64,000 nt of DNA. Source: CAJBLF01 sp964504915 (lineage in GTDB: Bacteria > Patescibacteriota > Gracilibacteria > Absconditabacterales > Absconditicoccaceae). Position 1 is the stretch's first letter. Every line of letters starts with the position of its first letter. The stretch lies in contig CAZDFH010000004.1 in the NCBI GenBank assembly GCA_964504915.1, positions 1 through 64,000 of the forward strand. The letters are read 5' to 3'. Positions 54,186 to 63,559 of this stretch are shown piece after piece. The notes under the pieces are model-generated. The model was not told the origin of the DNA, did not search any database, and saw only the letters and a list, made by a program, of their open reading frames with translations. The position numbers and the translations under genes were made by a program.

Positions 54186-55175
54186 TTAAAGCGTATCCTT
54201 GTAGTGCTGTATGATATGTTGCATTTTGAGTATTTTTTTCTGATATGGATATACTTTGGTAGATAGTCATATAAATTCACTGATCAAGAAGAGATGCAGT
54301 CTTGCACTGATGACTTTACTTGCTCATCAGAGCGTCTGGAGAAATGCTCAGAAATCTTTGGTCCATTCCAATATCTGAATCTTCGTCGCTGAGCCTATCA
54401 TCTTTTGTAAAGTCTTGAGATGCGGTCTATCATCGTCGCTTGGTCCTACGCACACAGGGACATAATATATGTCATAGCCTTGGGCACTATAGGTTTGCAC
54501 TTCCTTCGCTAAGTCCTGCAGAAAGGGGAGTCCTTTACTATTGATATTGACTACTATATACTTTTTTTGAGGTGTGATGTGGTAGTCTTTTCGTGGATAT
54601 GCAAAATAACTCGTGTCCATAAAAAATTCAACGTGAGAGTATTCAGATTTTTTTATTTTTTCTGTCTCGTCATGATCTCTTGTATATATCTTATCCGTGT
54701 GATGCATTATCCATTTCCACAATAACTTATTATATCGTTTCGTTGGTGTCTGGATGCCTCACATCAGATAGAGGTGCTTCCTACAGAAGAGTGCTGGTCG
54801 GATAGATCGCAACCAATAATAATATGCATGCGGAGATTCTTCTGTAAATATTTCACCTCATCAGAGGATGATAGTGTCTATCTGCCAAAACGTCTTGAGC
54901 TGGGTACGTTTTGCACTAGTGAAATATTCCCAAGCACTCCTGATCCCTCTGGGTAATTCTTGTAGAAAGGTAATATCATCAATTGCGATGGATTGCTTTA
55001 GAAATGATTGTATCCGAGGAATATCATGAGCTATTACATAAATGTCTTTGCCTTGTGCTTGCAAGAGCTTGATATTGCCAAGCAGGATTAGCTCGTCTCC
55101 CATATTTTTGTGTGACCAAAATCCAGCAAGTGCTACCTTTTGCCCTCTGATATCTAGGTGTTCGTGGATATGCAT
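54186..55175 (-). CDS. Polysaccharide pyruvyl transferase-like protein
   Basis: The 329-aa product has ALAGFWSHKNMGDELILLGN, the G-x-x-N-x-G-D motif of the CsaB/WcaK family, and YLMGGIQTPTKRYNKLLWKW in the middle (family: GGG-x-x-x-D). SARLHLFLISEFIGLSTKVY is the C-terminal motif (family: SxRLHxxIxA). The family adds pyruvate ketals to cell-wall polymers, which in other bacteria are the ligand of SLH domains. This would fit the SLH protein at 35413-37326 (inference). Confidence 0.78.
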
Positions 55176-55191
55176 ATAGGTATCGGACGAA

Positions 55192-55221
55192 TAAAAAAAG
55201 ACTGCTATGAGTATAGCAGTC
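55192..55221 (-). terminator. Rho-independent terminator for the giant gene
   Basis: The stem GACTGCTA / TAGCAGTC is followed on the minus strand by seven T. It lies just after the 55245-58958 gene. Confidence 0.88.
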
Positions 55222-55244
55222 CTTGGATTAGTTGCAATGGAAAT

Positions 55245-58200
55245 TTATGATGGCTGATCGAGACGTTTGTATTTGTTATACCATGTATTGAGGTATGCAA
55301 TGTAATTATCTTTGTGATCTTCCAATCTAGGAGAGATATCATTTAGTTCTCCACCTATTCCTGCAGAGAGGATCTCTGTGTCGAATGTTTTATCATTCTC
55401 ATTAAATTCAATATCTCCTCCTGGGAAAGAAATATTAAATGGGTCTTTGTCTGCATCTTTATCTTTACATAAATCTTTGATGCGGTTCGTTAGACTTGCT
55501 GCTTTGAAGAGTTCCAGATAATCAGGGAATGCTGCTGCTGTGAATCCTTTCATCGCTTTTTCTTCCATATTGAGATCAGTAATCTGCCCGTAGGTTTCAA
55601 ATCCAACATTTGGTCGATTAATATATTTGAGATCTATCTTTTGGTCACGATTGGATTTCATTTGATCATGGAAAAGGTTCATCCCTTCCAATATTTTTGT
55701 CTCTCTTTCTTTGTTCCCTTTGGAGAGTTCCTTGATTTTGGCTGAGAGTCACGTTTTGTCTCGTAATGTATTGAGATATGCTACATAATCTTCTTTGTAA
55801 TTTTCGAGTGTAGGAGAAATTTTATTTAAACTTCCACCCCATCCAGCAGAGACCATTTCTGTGTCGGTGCCTAGTGTCCATGTAGATTCGTCATTGAAGA
55901 CTATGTCTTGACCTGGTTTGCCTACATAGAAGGGGAGTCATTTCTTGGTCGTTTTCTCTTTGCATACACTCTTGATGTAGTTTGTGAGTCCTGCTGCATT
56001 AAACAACTCAAAGTAATCTTTGAATGGTGATGGAGTAAATCCTGGCATAGTCATTTTTGCTAGATTTATCTCTGTCCTTTCCCCGTAGGTAATGAATCAG
56101 ATGGTAGGTCGTGATCAGTTAATAGTAAGAATCTTGTCAGCATTTGGCCGATATTTATAAAACTTATCTACACCTGATAGAATCGCTGCTTTGGTGACAG
56201 CATTCGTTGTAAGTGCCTCAAATTTTCTTCTAATCTCTGCTGGTGCTTGTGGTATTGTTTCTGCTGGCTTTTGGACTATAGGTTCTGGTTTTGCTATTGT
56301 CCAATTTCTTAGCCCATTGAGATACTCACAATATGCTGTTCTATTCTCTCTCAATAGTGGAGATAGTTCATCTAATGCTCATCGTAATCTTCCAGAAATG
56401 ATCCTTGTGTCAAAATCTGTAGAGGCAAATACTGCATCATCGAACAAAATTTCTTTGGTTATCATATTTGCATAGAATGGTTTTTCTTTTACGGCGATTT
56501 TATCTTTACATATAAATTGTATGCGGTTGGTTAGATTGGCTGCTTTGAAAAGTTCCAAATAGGTAGGGAATCATTTTGGAGTGAATCATACGAGTTCTTT
56601 TTTTGCCAAATTGAGTTTTACTTTCTCTCCATAGGTCTTGAATTCTATATTTGGTCGAGTTCATAGGAGTTCAATCTCTTTGGCTGCATTTGGTCGGTAG
56701 TCATAGAATGCATTGATATCTTTGAGTAATTCAGCTTCTCTAGCGACATCGCCAGCAGCGATCTCTTTGATCCTCGATGCCAATCCTGTCTGATCGTCGA
56801 TATCTTCGACTCCTCATTTTCTGAAGATATCATTTTTCTTATTCAATTCTTCTAATCTTGCATATGTAGCTCATTTTTCTCTGATGTATTCCTTGATATA
56901 TTTCAACTTGTCTGGTGCTACTCTATCGTAATCGTTGTTTTTCATAAACATTGCTATAGCAGCTAATCTCATTGATGGCTCCATCATAATTTCGTCGATG
57001 GTTTCATCTTGTTTGGTAGGGTCAGTCAAATCTTCTCGAGTGATTCCCATGCCTTCTCTTAAGACCAGATCCATGATGTTGTTTTTGTCCTTTTCTCCTA
57101 TTTCTTCTAGGAATGCTGCAGCATCAGGATTTGTCTTCCCATTTTTGTCTCCATATTTGAAGGCGTTTAGCATATCCTTATATCTATCTGCTTTGATCTT
57201 GATTCTATTGTCACTATCCTTCTCTACCATTTCACTGATTTCTCTACGTGTTCTACCACCAAAGAGTGCTAGTATCTTGTAGAATCATCCGTAGGTTTCT
57301 TTATCTTTTTCTAGGTCTGGGTTTACTTCTTGTTTTGTTGCTAACTGTCCCTGACCGTCTTGTCCTGTAGATCCTGCATTATCTGGAGCTCATGTGATAC
57401 TTTTGTATCCAAATAATGATGCTATTTTTTCTGATCATGCTCATCCGCTGAGTATCTTGAGTGGAGATTCTCCAAATGCTGCTTGATATGTGCCTACAGC
57501 TAATACTGGTGCTATCAACCAAGCCCATGCAGCCTTATTTTTTGCATCATCTTTCTTGCCGAAGATAAGTTGGAATGCACTGGATACCATTTTCCATCCT
57601 ACATAGATGAGTCAGCCGGTGACTGCTAGATTACCCATTCCTCATCGGAATTTCTTTTGTTCGGCTGTCATATGAGTTTTGTCTAATAGTGCACCGAATC
57701 ATCCTGAAACTCCTCACTTTGCGAGAGCTTCTAATCAGTTGCTATATTTTTGCTGTTCTTCTTGTGATGCTCCTGGGATTATGTTATTGTCTGCGTCATT
57801 GTTGTCCTTGGTATTTTTATTCTCTTTGACTTTGTCGGCAACTATGCCTGCTCATGTGACACTAGTCCCATCTTGCATATATCATTTTAGTCGTGGATAC
57901 TGAGAAATGAGCCCAACAAATGCATCTTTTTTCTTTTCTTCGAATGGTTCTTTGCTTGGGTCTATTGTCCCGTTCAATACATCATTCAAATATAGTCTAA
58001 ATCTTTGTTGTTCATCCGCATCTATTCTAGATAGGTCAACATTGAACTGCAACTCATTGATTTTTTTAATTTCATTTTTCTGAGCATTTACCTTCTCCAA
58101 GAGCTTCTGTACATCTTTGACTCTATAGAGTGGTGTATCAATATTGAATGCAGAAAGATCCAGCGTACTAGTCAAGGCAAGATCTGGATGAAGAAAATAT

Positions 58201-58958
58201 CTATCTATACTCGTCAACTGTGCATGAATGTAGTCTAATTTTGCTTTCCATTCTGCTAGAGCAATGGGCGTATTATCTTGTGCTAAAGACACTCTTTGTG
58301 TCGCCATCTTCTTTGAGATATCTTCGATATGTGTCTTGAATGTATTGGCTATATCTAAGAGCCTTTTTATATTATTCAGATAGATGACATTATTTTTCCA
58401 CTCTTTAGGAGCATTTTTGATAGCTGGTTTCAATTTATGATATTTTAATTCATTATATTGCAACGTGAGATCGGCTACTTTTTGGTCTAATTGAGGGAAG
58501 GTAATGACCTCTCTCTTTAATTTATTGAGACTTAAAGTAATCGTTTCTTTGCCATTGTTCCCAGCATCAGGTAAAATGTTCACCATGACGTGATCGTGGA
58601 TTTCTCATCCTAGTTCTTTCAGTAAATTTTGATTGTATTTTTTTTCAGTAATACTAGCGATGAATGCTTCAAGCAGTGCACTATTTTCAATGACTGCATA
58701 GGCTATTGTTTGATTGCCCTCTTTCTTGGTAATGTAATATTTGCCCTCTTGTGTTTTGAAAATCTTAGTATCTGCCGAAAAGATATCTCTTTGTCCGACG
58801 CCTACCATCCCTCTGTTTTCCAGTTTATTGTATGTAGCAAGAAAATCGCTCGCATTTTTGTGCGTGATCATGTCAGAGCTTTTGATAATATCCGTGCTAT
58901 TGTCTAGCTCGATGTTGATCTTTTTCTCTGATTTCTTTTCTGGTGAATCTGCTCCCAT
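55245..58958 (-). CDS. Giant membrane protein with three tandem repeats
   Basis: The 1,237-aa product has no recognised domain. Residues 1-440 are soluble and helical (for example LSLNKLKREVITFPQLDQKV). Two hydrophobic segments follow at about 440-465 (GGLIYVGWKMVSSAFQLIFG) and 477-496 (AWLIAPVLAVGTYQAAFG). From about 740 to the end are three repeats, each with FKAAxLTNRIxxxCKxK, PFyvxxPGxDIxFN-like, T-x-I-x-SAGxGG-x-L-x-x-ISPxLE-like and YxAYLN motifs: LTNRIQFICKDK, LTNYIKSVCKEK, LTNRIKDLCKDK. Standard code splits it into six or more pieces. A large surface or envelope protein is likely. Confidence 0.8.
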
Positions 58959-59045
58959 GCTTGATAAGACAGTAAATAAATTACTTAAATTTGTCCCTTT
59001 AATTATATCCAGCTAGTTACTTTTTGCAAAAAAAAGCGAATAAAC

Positions 59046-59073
59046 AAAAAAAAAGGATTGACAAATCCTTTTA
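59046..59073 (-). terminator. Rho-independent terminator
   Basis: On the minus strand AAGGATT-TGTC-AATCCTT is followed by nine T. It serves the 59104-59712 gene. Confidence 0.88.
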
Positions 59074-59103
59074 TTGTTATCTAGTCTGTCTTGTTGAGAG
59101 GAT

Positions 59104-59712
59104 TTACCCTTTTTTCCCATATAATTCCTGTATTAATCCAGCCCTAAGCTCTTTTTTTTCATCATCGCCCATCTTGTCTTTATTTACTATATTGTATTCC
59201 AGAAGCAACTCCATCAAGAATGCAATAAATGCATTTTTGTCTATCGGAATGTTGTCGTGATAGGTCTGAGACAACAGTTTGAGATAATGAATGTATGTCG
59301 TTACTGTAGGTACTCACTGGAAACTATGTATTTTTTCAAAATATCCTTTCAGTCCAAAAGTATTGATTTCTGTGGGATAAAATGGTGCGAAAATACCCAC
59401 AATTACTATTGTGTTGATATTCTTTCTCAAATAAGTGATGTCAGTTTTGGGATGTTTGGTCTTAAAAAAGGTTTCGTACATGTCGTTGATGAGGGTATCA
59501 TTTTTGACTGTCTGGATCAAAAATGTGAGAAAATGAGCAAACTTAGCATTATTTTGCTTGTCGTCTTGAATCTGCTGTTGGACTTGTTTAGCTTTTTTCT
59601 GATTATCTTGTACGCGTCTTACCGCTTCTTCGGTGACTTTGTTGACGTCTTGTCTGACTCATCATCACGTCTCTAATCAGTCCATATTCATTCACCCTGT
59701 TTCGTTGGCCAT
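59104..59712 (-). CDS. Hypothetical helical protein upstream of the giant gene
   Basis: The 202-aa product has a Gly-rich N-terminus (MANETGGMNMDGLETGGG, six of the glycines UGA), then a Gln/Lys helix (DNQKKAKQVQQQIQDDKQ) and a helical domain with a hydrophobic core (NTIVIVGIFAPFYPTEINTF). It has its own terminator. No family recognised. Confidence 0.6.
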
Positions 59713-59840
59713 GCCTTCCAATAACGTAATAAAATACTATCTTGTTGTGTTCGAGGGAGAATTTATGGTTTTGTGCTTGAAATTCAATATCAATTACATA
59801 TACACTCCAGCACTTTGTTATTTTTTCGTATTGGCGGGAA

Positions 59841-59927
59841 GGTGAGGTGGATGAGTGGTCGAAATCAACTCACTGCTAACGAGTCAGACGAGTAATCGTC
59901 TCGCGGGTTCGAATCCCGCCCTCACCG
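59841..59927 (+). tRNA. tRNA-Ser(GCT)
   Basis: The acceptor GGTGAGG pairs with CCTCACC; discriminator G. The anticodon arm is ACTCA-CTGCTAA-CGAGT (GCT). The long variable arm GACGAGTAATCGTC and the T arm GCGGG-TTCGAAT-CCCGC fit Ser. Confidence 0.94.
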
Positions 59928-60033
59928 AACTTGATTCAGATAACAGTTAACAGATAATAGTTTACAGCGTATGTTGTTTTTATATAAAAACATCTTCACT
60001 GTTCGTTATTAGTTATTCACTGTTAGTTAAAAC

Positions 60034-60302
60034 ATGGCTCTGTAGCTCAGCTGCCCACCACAGGCGAGTAAAGTTAGAGCGTCCCGACAGGTCGGGAAGG
60101 TCAGGCGGTNNNNNNNNNNNNNNNNNNNNNNNNNNNNNNNNNNNNNNNNNNNNNNNNNNNNNNNNNNNNNNNNNNNNNNNNNNNNNNNNNNNNNNNNNNN
60201 NNNNNNNNNTCGAGTGTAGACTAAATATTCAAAATATGGCTCTGTAGCTCAGCTGGTTAGAGCGTCCCGACAGGTCGGGAAGGTCAGGCGGTTCGAGTGT
60301 AG
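60034..60302 (+). other. Tandem tRNA-like units without a proper anticodon arm
   Basis: Two units begin GGCTCTGTAGCTCAGCTG, as the tRNA-Met at 60321 does. In both, the anticodon arm is replaced by TCCCGACAGGTCGGGA, and the 3' end (TCGAGTGTAGACTAAATATT) does not pair with the 5' end. The first unit also has a CCCACCACAGGCGAGTAAA insert in its D loop. The 60110-60209 N gap lies inside the pair. They are not functional tRNAs as written; misassembly is possible. Confidence 0.65.
60110..60209. other. Assembly gap (100 N)
   Basis: A run of exactly 100 N, the conventional length for a gap of unknown size. It falls inside the tRNA-like tandem repeat, so the repeat probably broke the assembly. Confidence 0.98.
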
Positions 60303-60320
60303 ACTAAATATTCAAAATAT

Positions 60321-60394
60321 GGCTCTGTAGCTCAGCTGGTTAGAGCGCGTCTCTCATAAGGACGAGGTCAGGAGTTCGAGTCTCCTTGGAGCCA
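60321..60394 (+). tRNA. tRNA with CAT anticodon (Met or Ile2)
   Basis: The acceptor GGCTCTG pairs with TGGAGCC; discriminator A. The D arm is GCTC...GAGC, the anticodon arm CGTCT-CTCATAA-GGACG, the T arm AGGAG-TTCGAGT-CTCCT. It is not the initiator type, as the anticodon stem lacks three G-C pairs. Met against lysidine-type Ile2 cannot be settled from sequence alone. Confidence 0.9.
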
Positions 60395-60413
60395 ATTTAT
60401 AATCATTTGTGCT

Positions 60414-60659
60414 ATGTTTGGATATGTGTATATTCTTCAAATGAAGAATGGAAAGTATTATATCGGAAGTACTACTTGTTTGGAAAGAAGGTTTCGTGAG
60501 CATCAAAGAGGGAATGTTGATTCCACTAGGAATAATAGACCATTGGTCTTGATCTTTTCTAAACTATTTGACACTATTCAAGAGGCACATAAAAATGAAT
60601 TACAACTAAAGAAATGGAAGAGTAGAAAGATGATTAATCAATTCATCTCAGCTGGTTAG
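60414..60659 (+). CDS. GIY-YIG endonuclease-domain protein, copy 1
   Basis: The 81-aa product is a single GIY-YIG domain of the YhbQ/UPF0213 type: GYVYILQMKNGKYYIGSTTC, then LERRFREHQRG and KNELQLKKWKSRKMINQF. The last codons (ISAG-stop) come from tRNA D-arm sequence, TCAGCTGGTTAG. There are no UGA codons. It is identical to copy 2, and starts 20 bases after the tRNA(CAT). Confidence 0.9.
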   Translation: MFGYVYILQMKNGKYYIGSTTCLERRFREHQRGNVDSTRNNRPLVLIFSKLFDTIQEAHKNELQLKKWKSRKMINQFISAG

Positions 60660-60710
60660 AGCGTCCCGACATGGTCGGGAAGGTCAGGAGTTCGAGTCTC
60701 CTTGGAGCCA
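60647..60710 (+). other. tRNA-like 3' segment after GIY-YIG copy 1
   Basis: CTCAGCTGGTTAGAGCG, then the hairpin TCCCGACATGGTCGGGA in place of the anticodon arm, then GGTCAGGAGTTCGAGTCTCC and TTGGAGCCA, identical to the end of the tRNA(CAT). The 5' acceptor strand is missing; the coding region takes its place. Confidence 0.75.
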
Positions 60711-60729
60711 ATTTATAATCATTTGTGCT

Positions 60730-60975
60730 ATGTTTGGATATGTGTATATTCTTCAAATGAAGAATGGAAAGTATTATATCGGAAGTACTACTTGTTTGGA
60801 AAGAAGGTTTCGTGAGCATCAAAGAGGGAATGTTGATTCCACTAGGAATAATAGACCATTGGTCTTGATCTTTTCTAAACTATTTGACACTATTCAAGAG
60901 GCACATAAAAATGAATTACAACTAAAGAAATGGAAGAGTAGAAAGATGATTAATCAATTCATCTCAGCTGGTTAG
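60730..60975 (+). CDS. GIY-YIG endonuclease-domain protein, copy 2
   Basis: Identical in protein to copy 1, 316 bases downstream, with the same upstream spacer (AATTTATAATCATTTGTGCT) and the same tRNA-derived C-terminus. The perfect identity shows a recent tandem duplication, gene conversion or an assembly error. Confidence 0.9.
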   Translation: MFGYVYILQMKNGKYYIGSTTCLERRFREHQRGNVDSTRNNRPLVLIFSKLFDTIQEAHKNELQLKKWKSRKMINQFISAG

Positions 60976-61026
60976 AGCGTCCCGACAAGGTCGGGAAGGT
61001 CGGCGGTTCGAGTCTGCCCGGTGCTA
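60963..61026 (+). other. tRNA-like 3' segment after GIY-YIG copy 2
   Basis: The same start as the segment at 60647, with TCCCGACAAGGTCGGGA in the anticodon position. The T arm differs (GGCGG-TTCGAGT-CTGCC) and the end is CGGTGCTA, so it comes from another tRNA. No 5' acceptor strand is present. Confidence 0.75.
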
Positions 61027-61080
61027 AATTATTATTGTGGTCATTCGTTATTATATATTTTATTTATTATCTATGTTCCC

Positions 61081-61257
61081 ATGGCAGCAAAGAAAAAAAC
61101 ATGAAGAATTACTGTGGCTATGCAATGTAAAGAATGTGGTATGACAGGCTATCATACTAACCTTAACAAGGCTACGACAGGTAAATTGGAGTTGAAAAAG
61201 TACTGTAAAAAAGATAAAAAAAGAACAGTACACACATCTAGAGAAAAGTTAAAATAA
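61081..61257 (+). CDS. rpmG: Ribosomal protein L33
   Basis: The 58-aa product has the L33 pattern TGRITVAMQCKECGMTGYHT, then LELKKYCKKDKKRTVHTSRE. The zinc site has CxxC but only one Cys in the second pair (YCKKD). UGA reads as Gly at residue 8. It lies next to rpsP. Confidence 0.88.
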
Positions 61258-61283
61258 TTTTTTAATTATTAATATTTGATTAC

Positions 61284-61583
61284 ATGTTAACTATCAGATT
61301 ATCCAGACATGGAAGAGAAAATTTGGCTTTTTATAGAGTCGTTCTTACGGAGCACACTAAACCAGTCAAGGCATGATATAAAGAGGTATTGGGTCGATAT
61401 GATCCTTCCAAACATTTACTTAATGTAGATGTGGCTGTCGCTAAAGCTTGGATTGCTAAATGAGCTAAGCCTTCAGAAAGAGTTGCTAAACTTCTCTATC
61501 AGCAGACAAAAGATGAGGTTTTCCAAAAGTATATTATTCATAGAGAAAGAAACGGTAAAACTAAGAAAGAAGAGAAAAAATAG
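61284..61583 (+). CDS. rpsP: Ribosomal protein S16
   Basis: The 99-aa product has MLTIRLSRHGRENLAFYRVV, LGRYDPSKHLLNVDVAVAKA and WIAKGAKPSERVAKLL, all S16 signatures. In WIAKGAKPS the Gly is a UGA codon. It lies 26 bases after rpmG. The C-terminus is basic. Confidence 0.95.
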
Positions 61584-61616
61584 TAGTGAGTAGTGAGACC
61601 TGTTGTGTTCTATTAT

Positions 61617-62096
61617 ATGCTTAGTGCTCGGCATTATTTTAGCATCTATTATAAAATGGGGATGTCTATGGTTTCTTATACTGATTCTAGTTTTCAGAGT
61701 GTTATTATTACCGTCTTGGCTTGTGTCATATTGGGGGTCGTCATCTGATGTATCTATACTTTTGTACGTGCAATATTTTTCTTCATCTTCTCTGGAGCAA
61801 AAGAAGATAATAAGAAGAAATGACGGAGTAGTATTAGGTTTATGATTATTGGGATCATTCTAACCATCATTTTATTATTTCTAGTGCCTTCTGTATTGAA
61901 ATGGATGAATGTGCCTAATGCTGAGGTATATACTCCCAAAGTAATCTTCAATAAAGCGGGTGATGTCCTTAAAGTGCTCTTTAAGGTAGGTGATGTAGTA
62001 AAGAAAAGTCAGACTGATAATCAGTATCGTGGAGATATGTATTATGATACTACACCAGAAGTTCAACAACCTGCGACGGCAGGATATCAACTTTAG
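61617..62096 (+). CDS. Hypothetical membrane protein
   Basis: The 159-aa product has two membrane segments (SVIITVLACVILGVVIGCIY and IIGIILTIILLFLVPSVLKW) separated by a basic loop (AKEDNKKKGRSSIR), then a hydrophilic C-terminal tail of about 60 residues. Inner ATGs near 61650 are alternative starts. UGA reads as Gly twice. Confidence 0.55.
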
Positions 62097-62160
62097 TTGC
62101 AAAGTCAGTATAAATAACTACATATAGTAGTGCTATTTTATTTCTCATTACGTTTCACTC

Positions 62161-62838
62161 ATGAAAAAAAGACATCTCTCTGAAAGCTTTATGAGGATAT
62201 GGCATAGATTTGAAAGATTTACTAAACACCAGAAAGTCTTTGTGCTCTATCTTTTCGCACTTATCTTTTTCGTGATTGTATTACCATTGATCAAAATAGC
62301 ACCAGTTAATTCTGCATCCCATTCTATACGATTGTTTAATCTTCACCTATTCAAAACTCTTATTATTGTGTTAGTTTCTTTATGAGTTTTGGTTGCATGG
62401 AATATGAGTTTTAAATTTAAAAATTTCGTGATAGGATATTTTGGATTCAAAGAAAATGATTCATTGGTTAACTTTGGATTTCTCCGAGTGATAGCTACTG
62501 CTATGTTTGGTATGTGAGATACTATCAGTGTAGTGGGCACCTCTACCCAAACCATTAAGGTTACCTGATCATATTATTTTATCCAAGTATTCCTTCTTCT
62601 TTGACTTATACTTACCTTGCTCTCTATTATCAAACATGCAAAAGAAAATACTTCTAAGACAAGGATTGTAAATGTTGTAGATGAGGAAGCTATTAGAGAG
62701 GTACATAATAAACAAGCGATTAAGTGATTGTTTGAAGATGGAGATAAGGAAGAAAAAGAACCTGAACATCATGAGCATCATCAAGAGCATGTAGCTCATC
62801 ATCAGCAATCTCTCTATCATAATGATGAGGAAGAGTAA
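62161..62838 (+). CDS. Hypothetical membrane protein with His-rich tail
   Basis: The 225-aa product has about four membrane segments, for example FVLYLFALIFFVIVLPLIKI and YFIQVFLLLGLILTLLSII. Its C-terminal 30 residues are EPEHHEHHQEHVAHHQQS, with 9 His, which could bind Zn, Cu or Ni. It precedes a ferredoxin gene by 45 bases. No family recognised. Confidence 0.6.
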
Positions 62839-62883
62839 TACCTTAGATGTAAAAAGTATTTTATATTATTATCTTATGTGGTG

Positions 62884-63093
62884 ATGAAATTTGTCGACAA
62901 AAGTTTGTGTATCGGATGTGGTGCTTGTGTATCTGTCGCTGAGAAGCTATTTAAGTTTGGTGAGGATGGGAAAGCTGAAGTTATCAAACAACCAGAAACC
63001 GAGGAAGAATTAGCAACATATGAGCTAGCTAAAGGAGGTTGCCCAGTTGAAGCTATCCAGACTCAAGAAGAAGAAATGAAAATGGCAGCATAG
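62884..63093 (+). CDS. Ferredoxin (single 4Fe-4S cluster type)
   Basis: The 69-aa product has DKSLCIGCGACVSVAEKLF, a CxxCxxC cluster motif, and GGCPVEAIQTQ with the last Cys followed by Pro. This is the single-cluster ferredoxin layout. The ATG start follows two in-frame GTGs. It carries electrons for an unknown partner. Confidence 0.9.
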   Translation: MKFVDKSLCIGCGACVSVAEKLFKFGEDGKAEVIKQPETEEELATYELAKGGCPVEAIQTQEEEMKMAA

Positions 63094-63131
63094 TAAGATT
63101 GATGAGTTTCCAATCTCATTTAAAAAAAATA

Positions 63132-63166
63132 AACAATCCGTGAATGTGATACAGGATTGTTTTTTT
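63132..63166 (+). terminator. Rho-independent terminator after ferredoxin
   Basis: The stem AACAATCC / GGATTGTT with a 14-base loop is followed by a run of T. Confidence 0.85.
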
Positions 63167-63251
63167 AAACTTGTCTTTTTGAATTTTATAACATGGTCAC
63201 CTACCAGGAAGAGTCGCTTCTTTTTACTCTATATGGTTGCTGATTGTAATG

Positions 63252-63452
63252 GCCCTACGGGGTATTACTTTTTGGCATTGCCCCAAAAAGTAATCAAAAA
63301 AGTCTAGGCCTCGCAGTCCGCCATGTTGCTCGGCCGGTGGTTTGCTTAGTCGTCGTCTGTCTTCCAGCCCTGCCTCACGGCAGATAATGTTTTTCAGAAT
63401 AAAATAAAATCATTGTTGCCCTGTGGCAATCATTACTGCCTTCCCGGCAACG
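63252..63452. repeat. Structured dispersed repeat, copy 3
   Basis: Nearly identical to 39146-39357 through the hairpin, GGCCTCGCAGTCCGCCATGT, GCTTAGTCG and CTCACGGCAGA; the AT-rich spacer differs; the closing GCCCTGTGGCAATCATTACT is identical. It lies between the ferredoxin terminator and the right-edge gene. Confidence 0.9.
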
Positions 63453-63559
63453 TCTTGGCTGCCTTGTCGTGGCTATACTAAATTATTTTTTTATTTATAG
63501 TTTTTGCCAAATGCATTTCGAGGTAGTTGGATATGTTTGGCCTTATTTTCATTCTCTGT

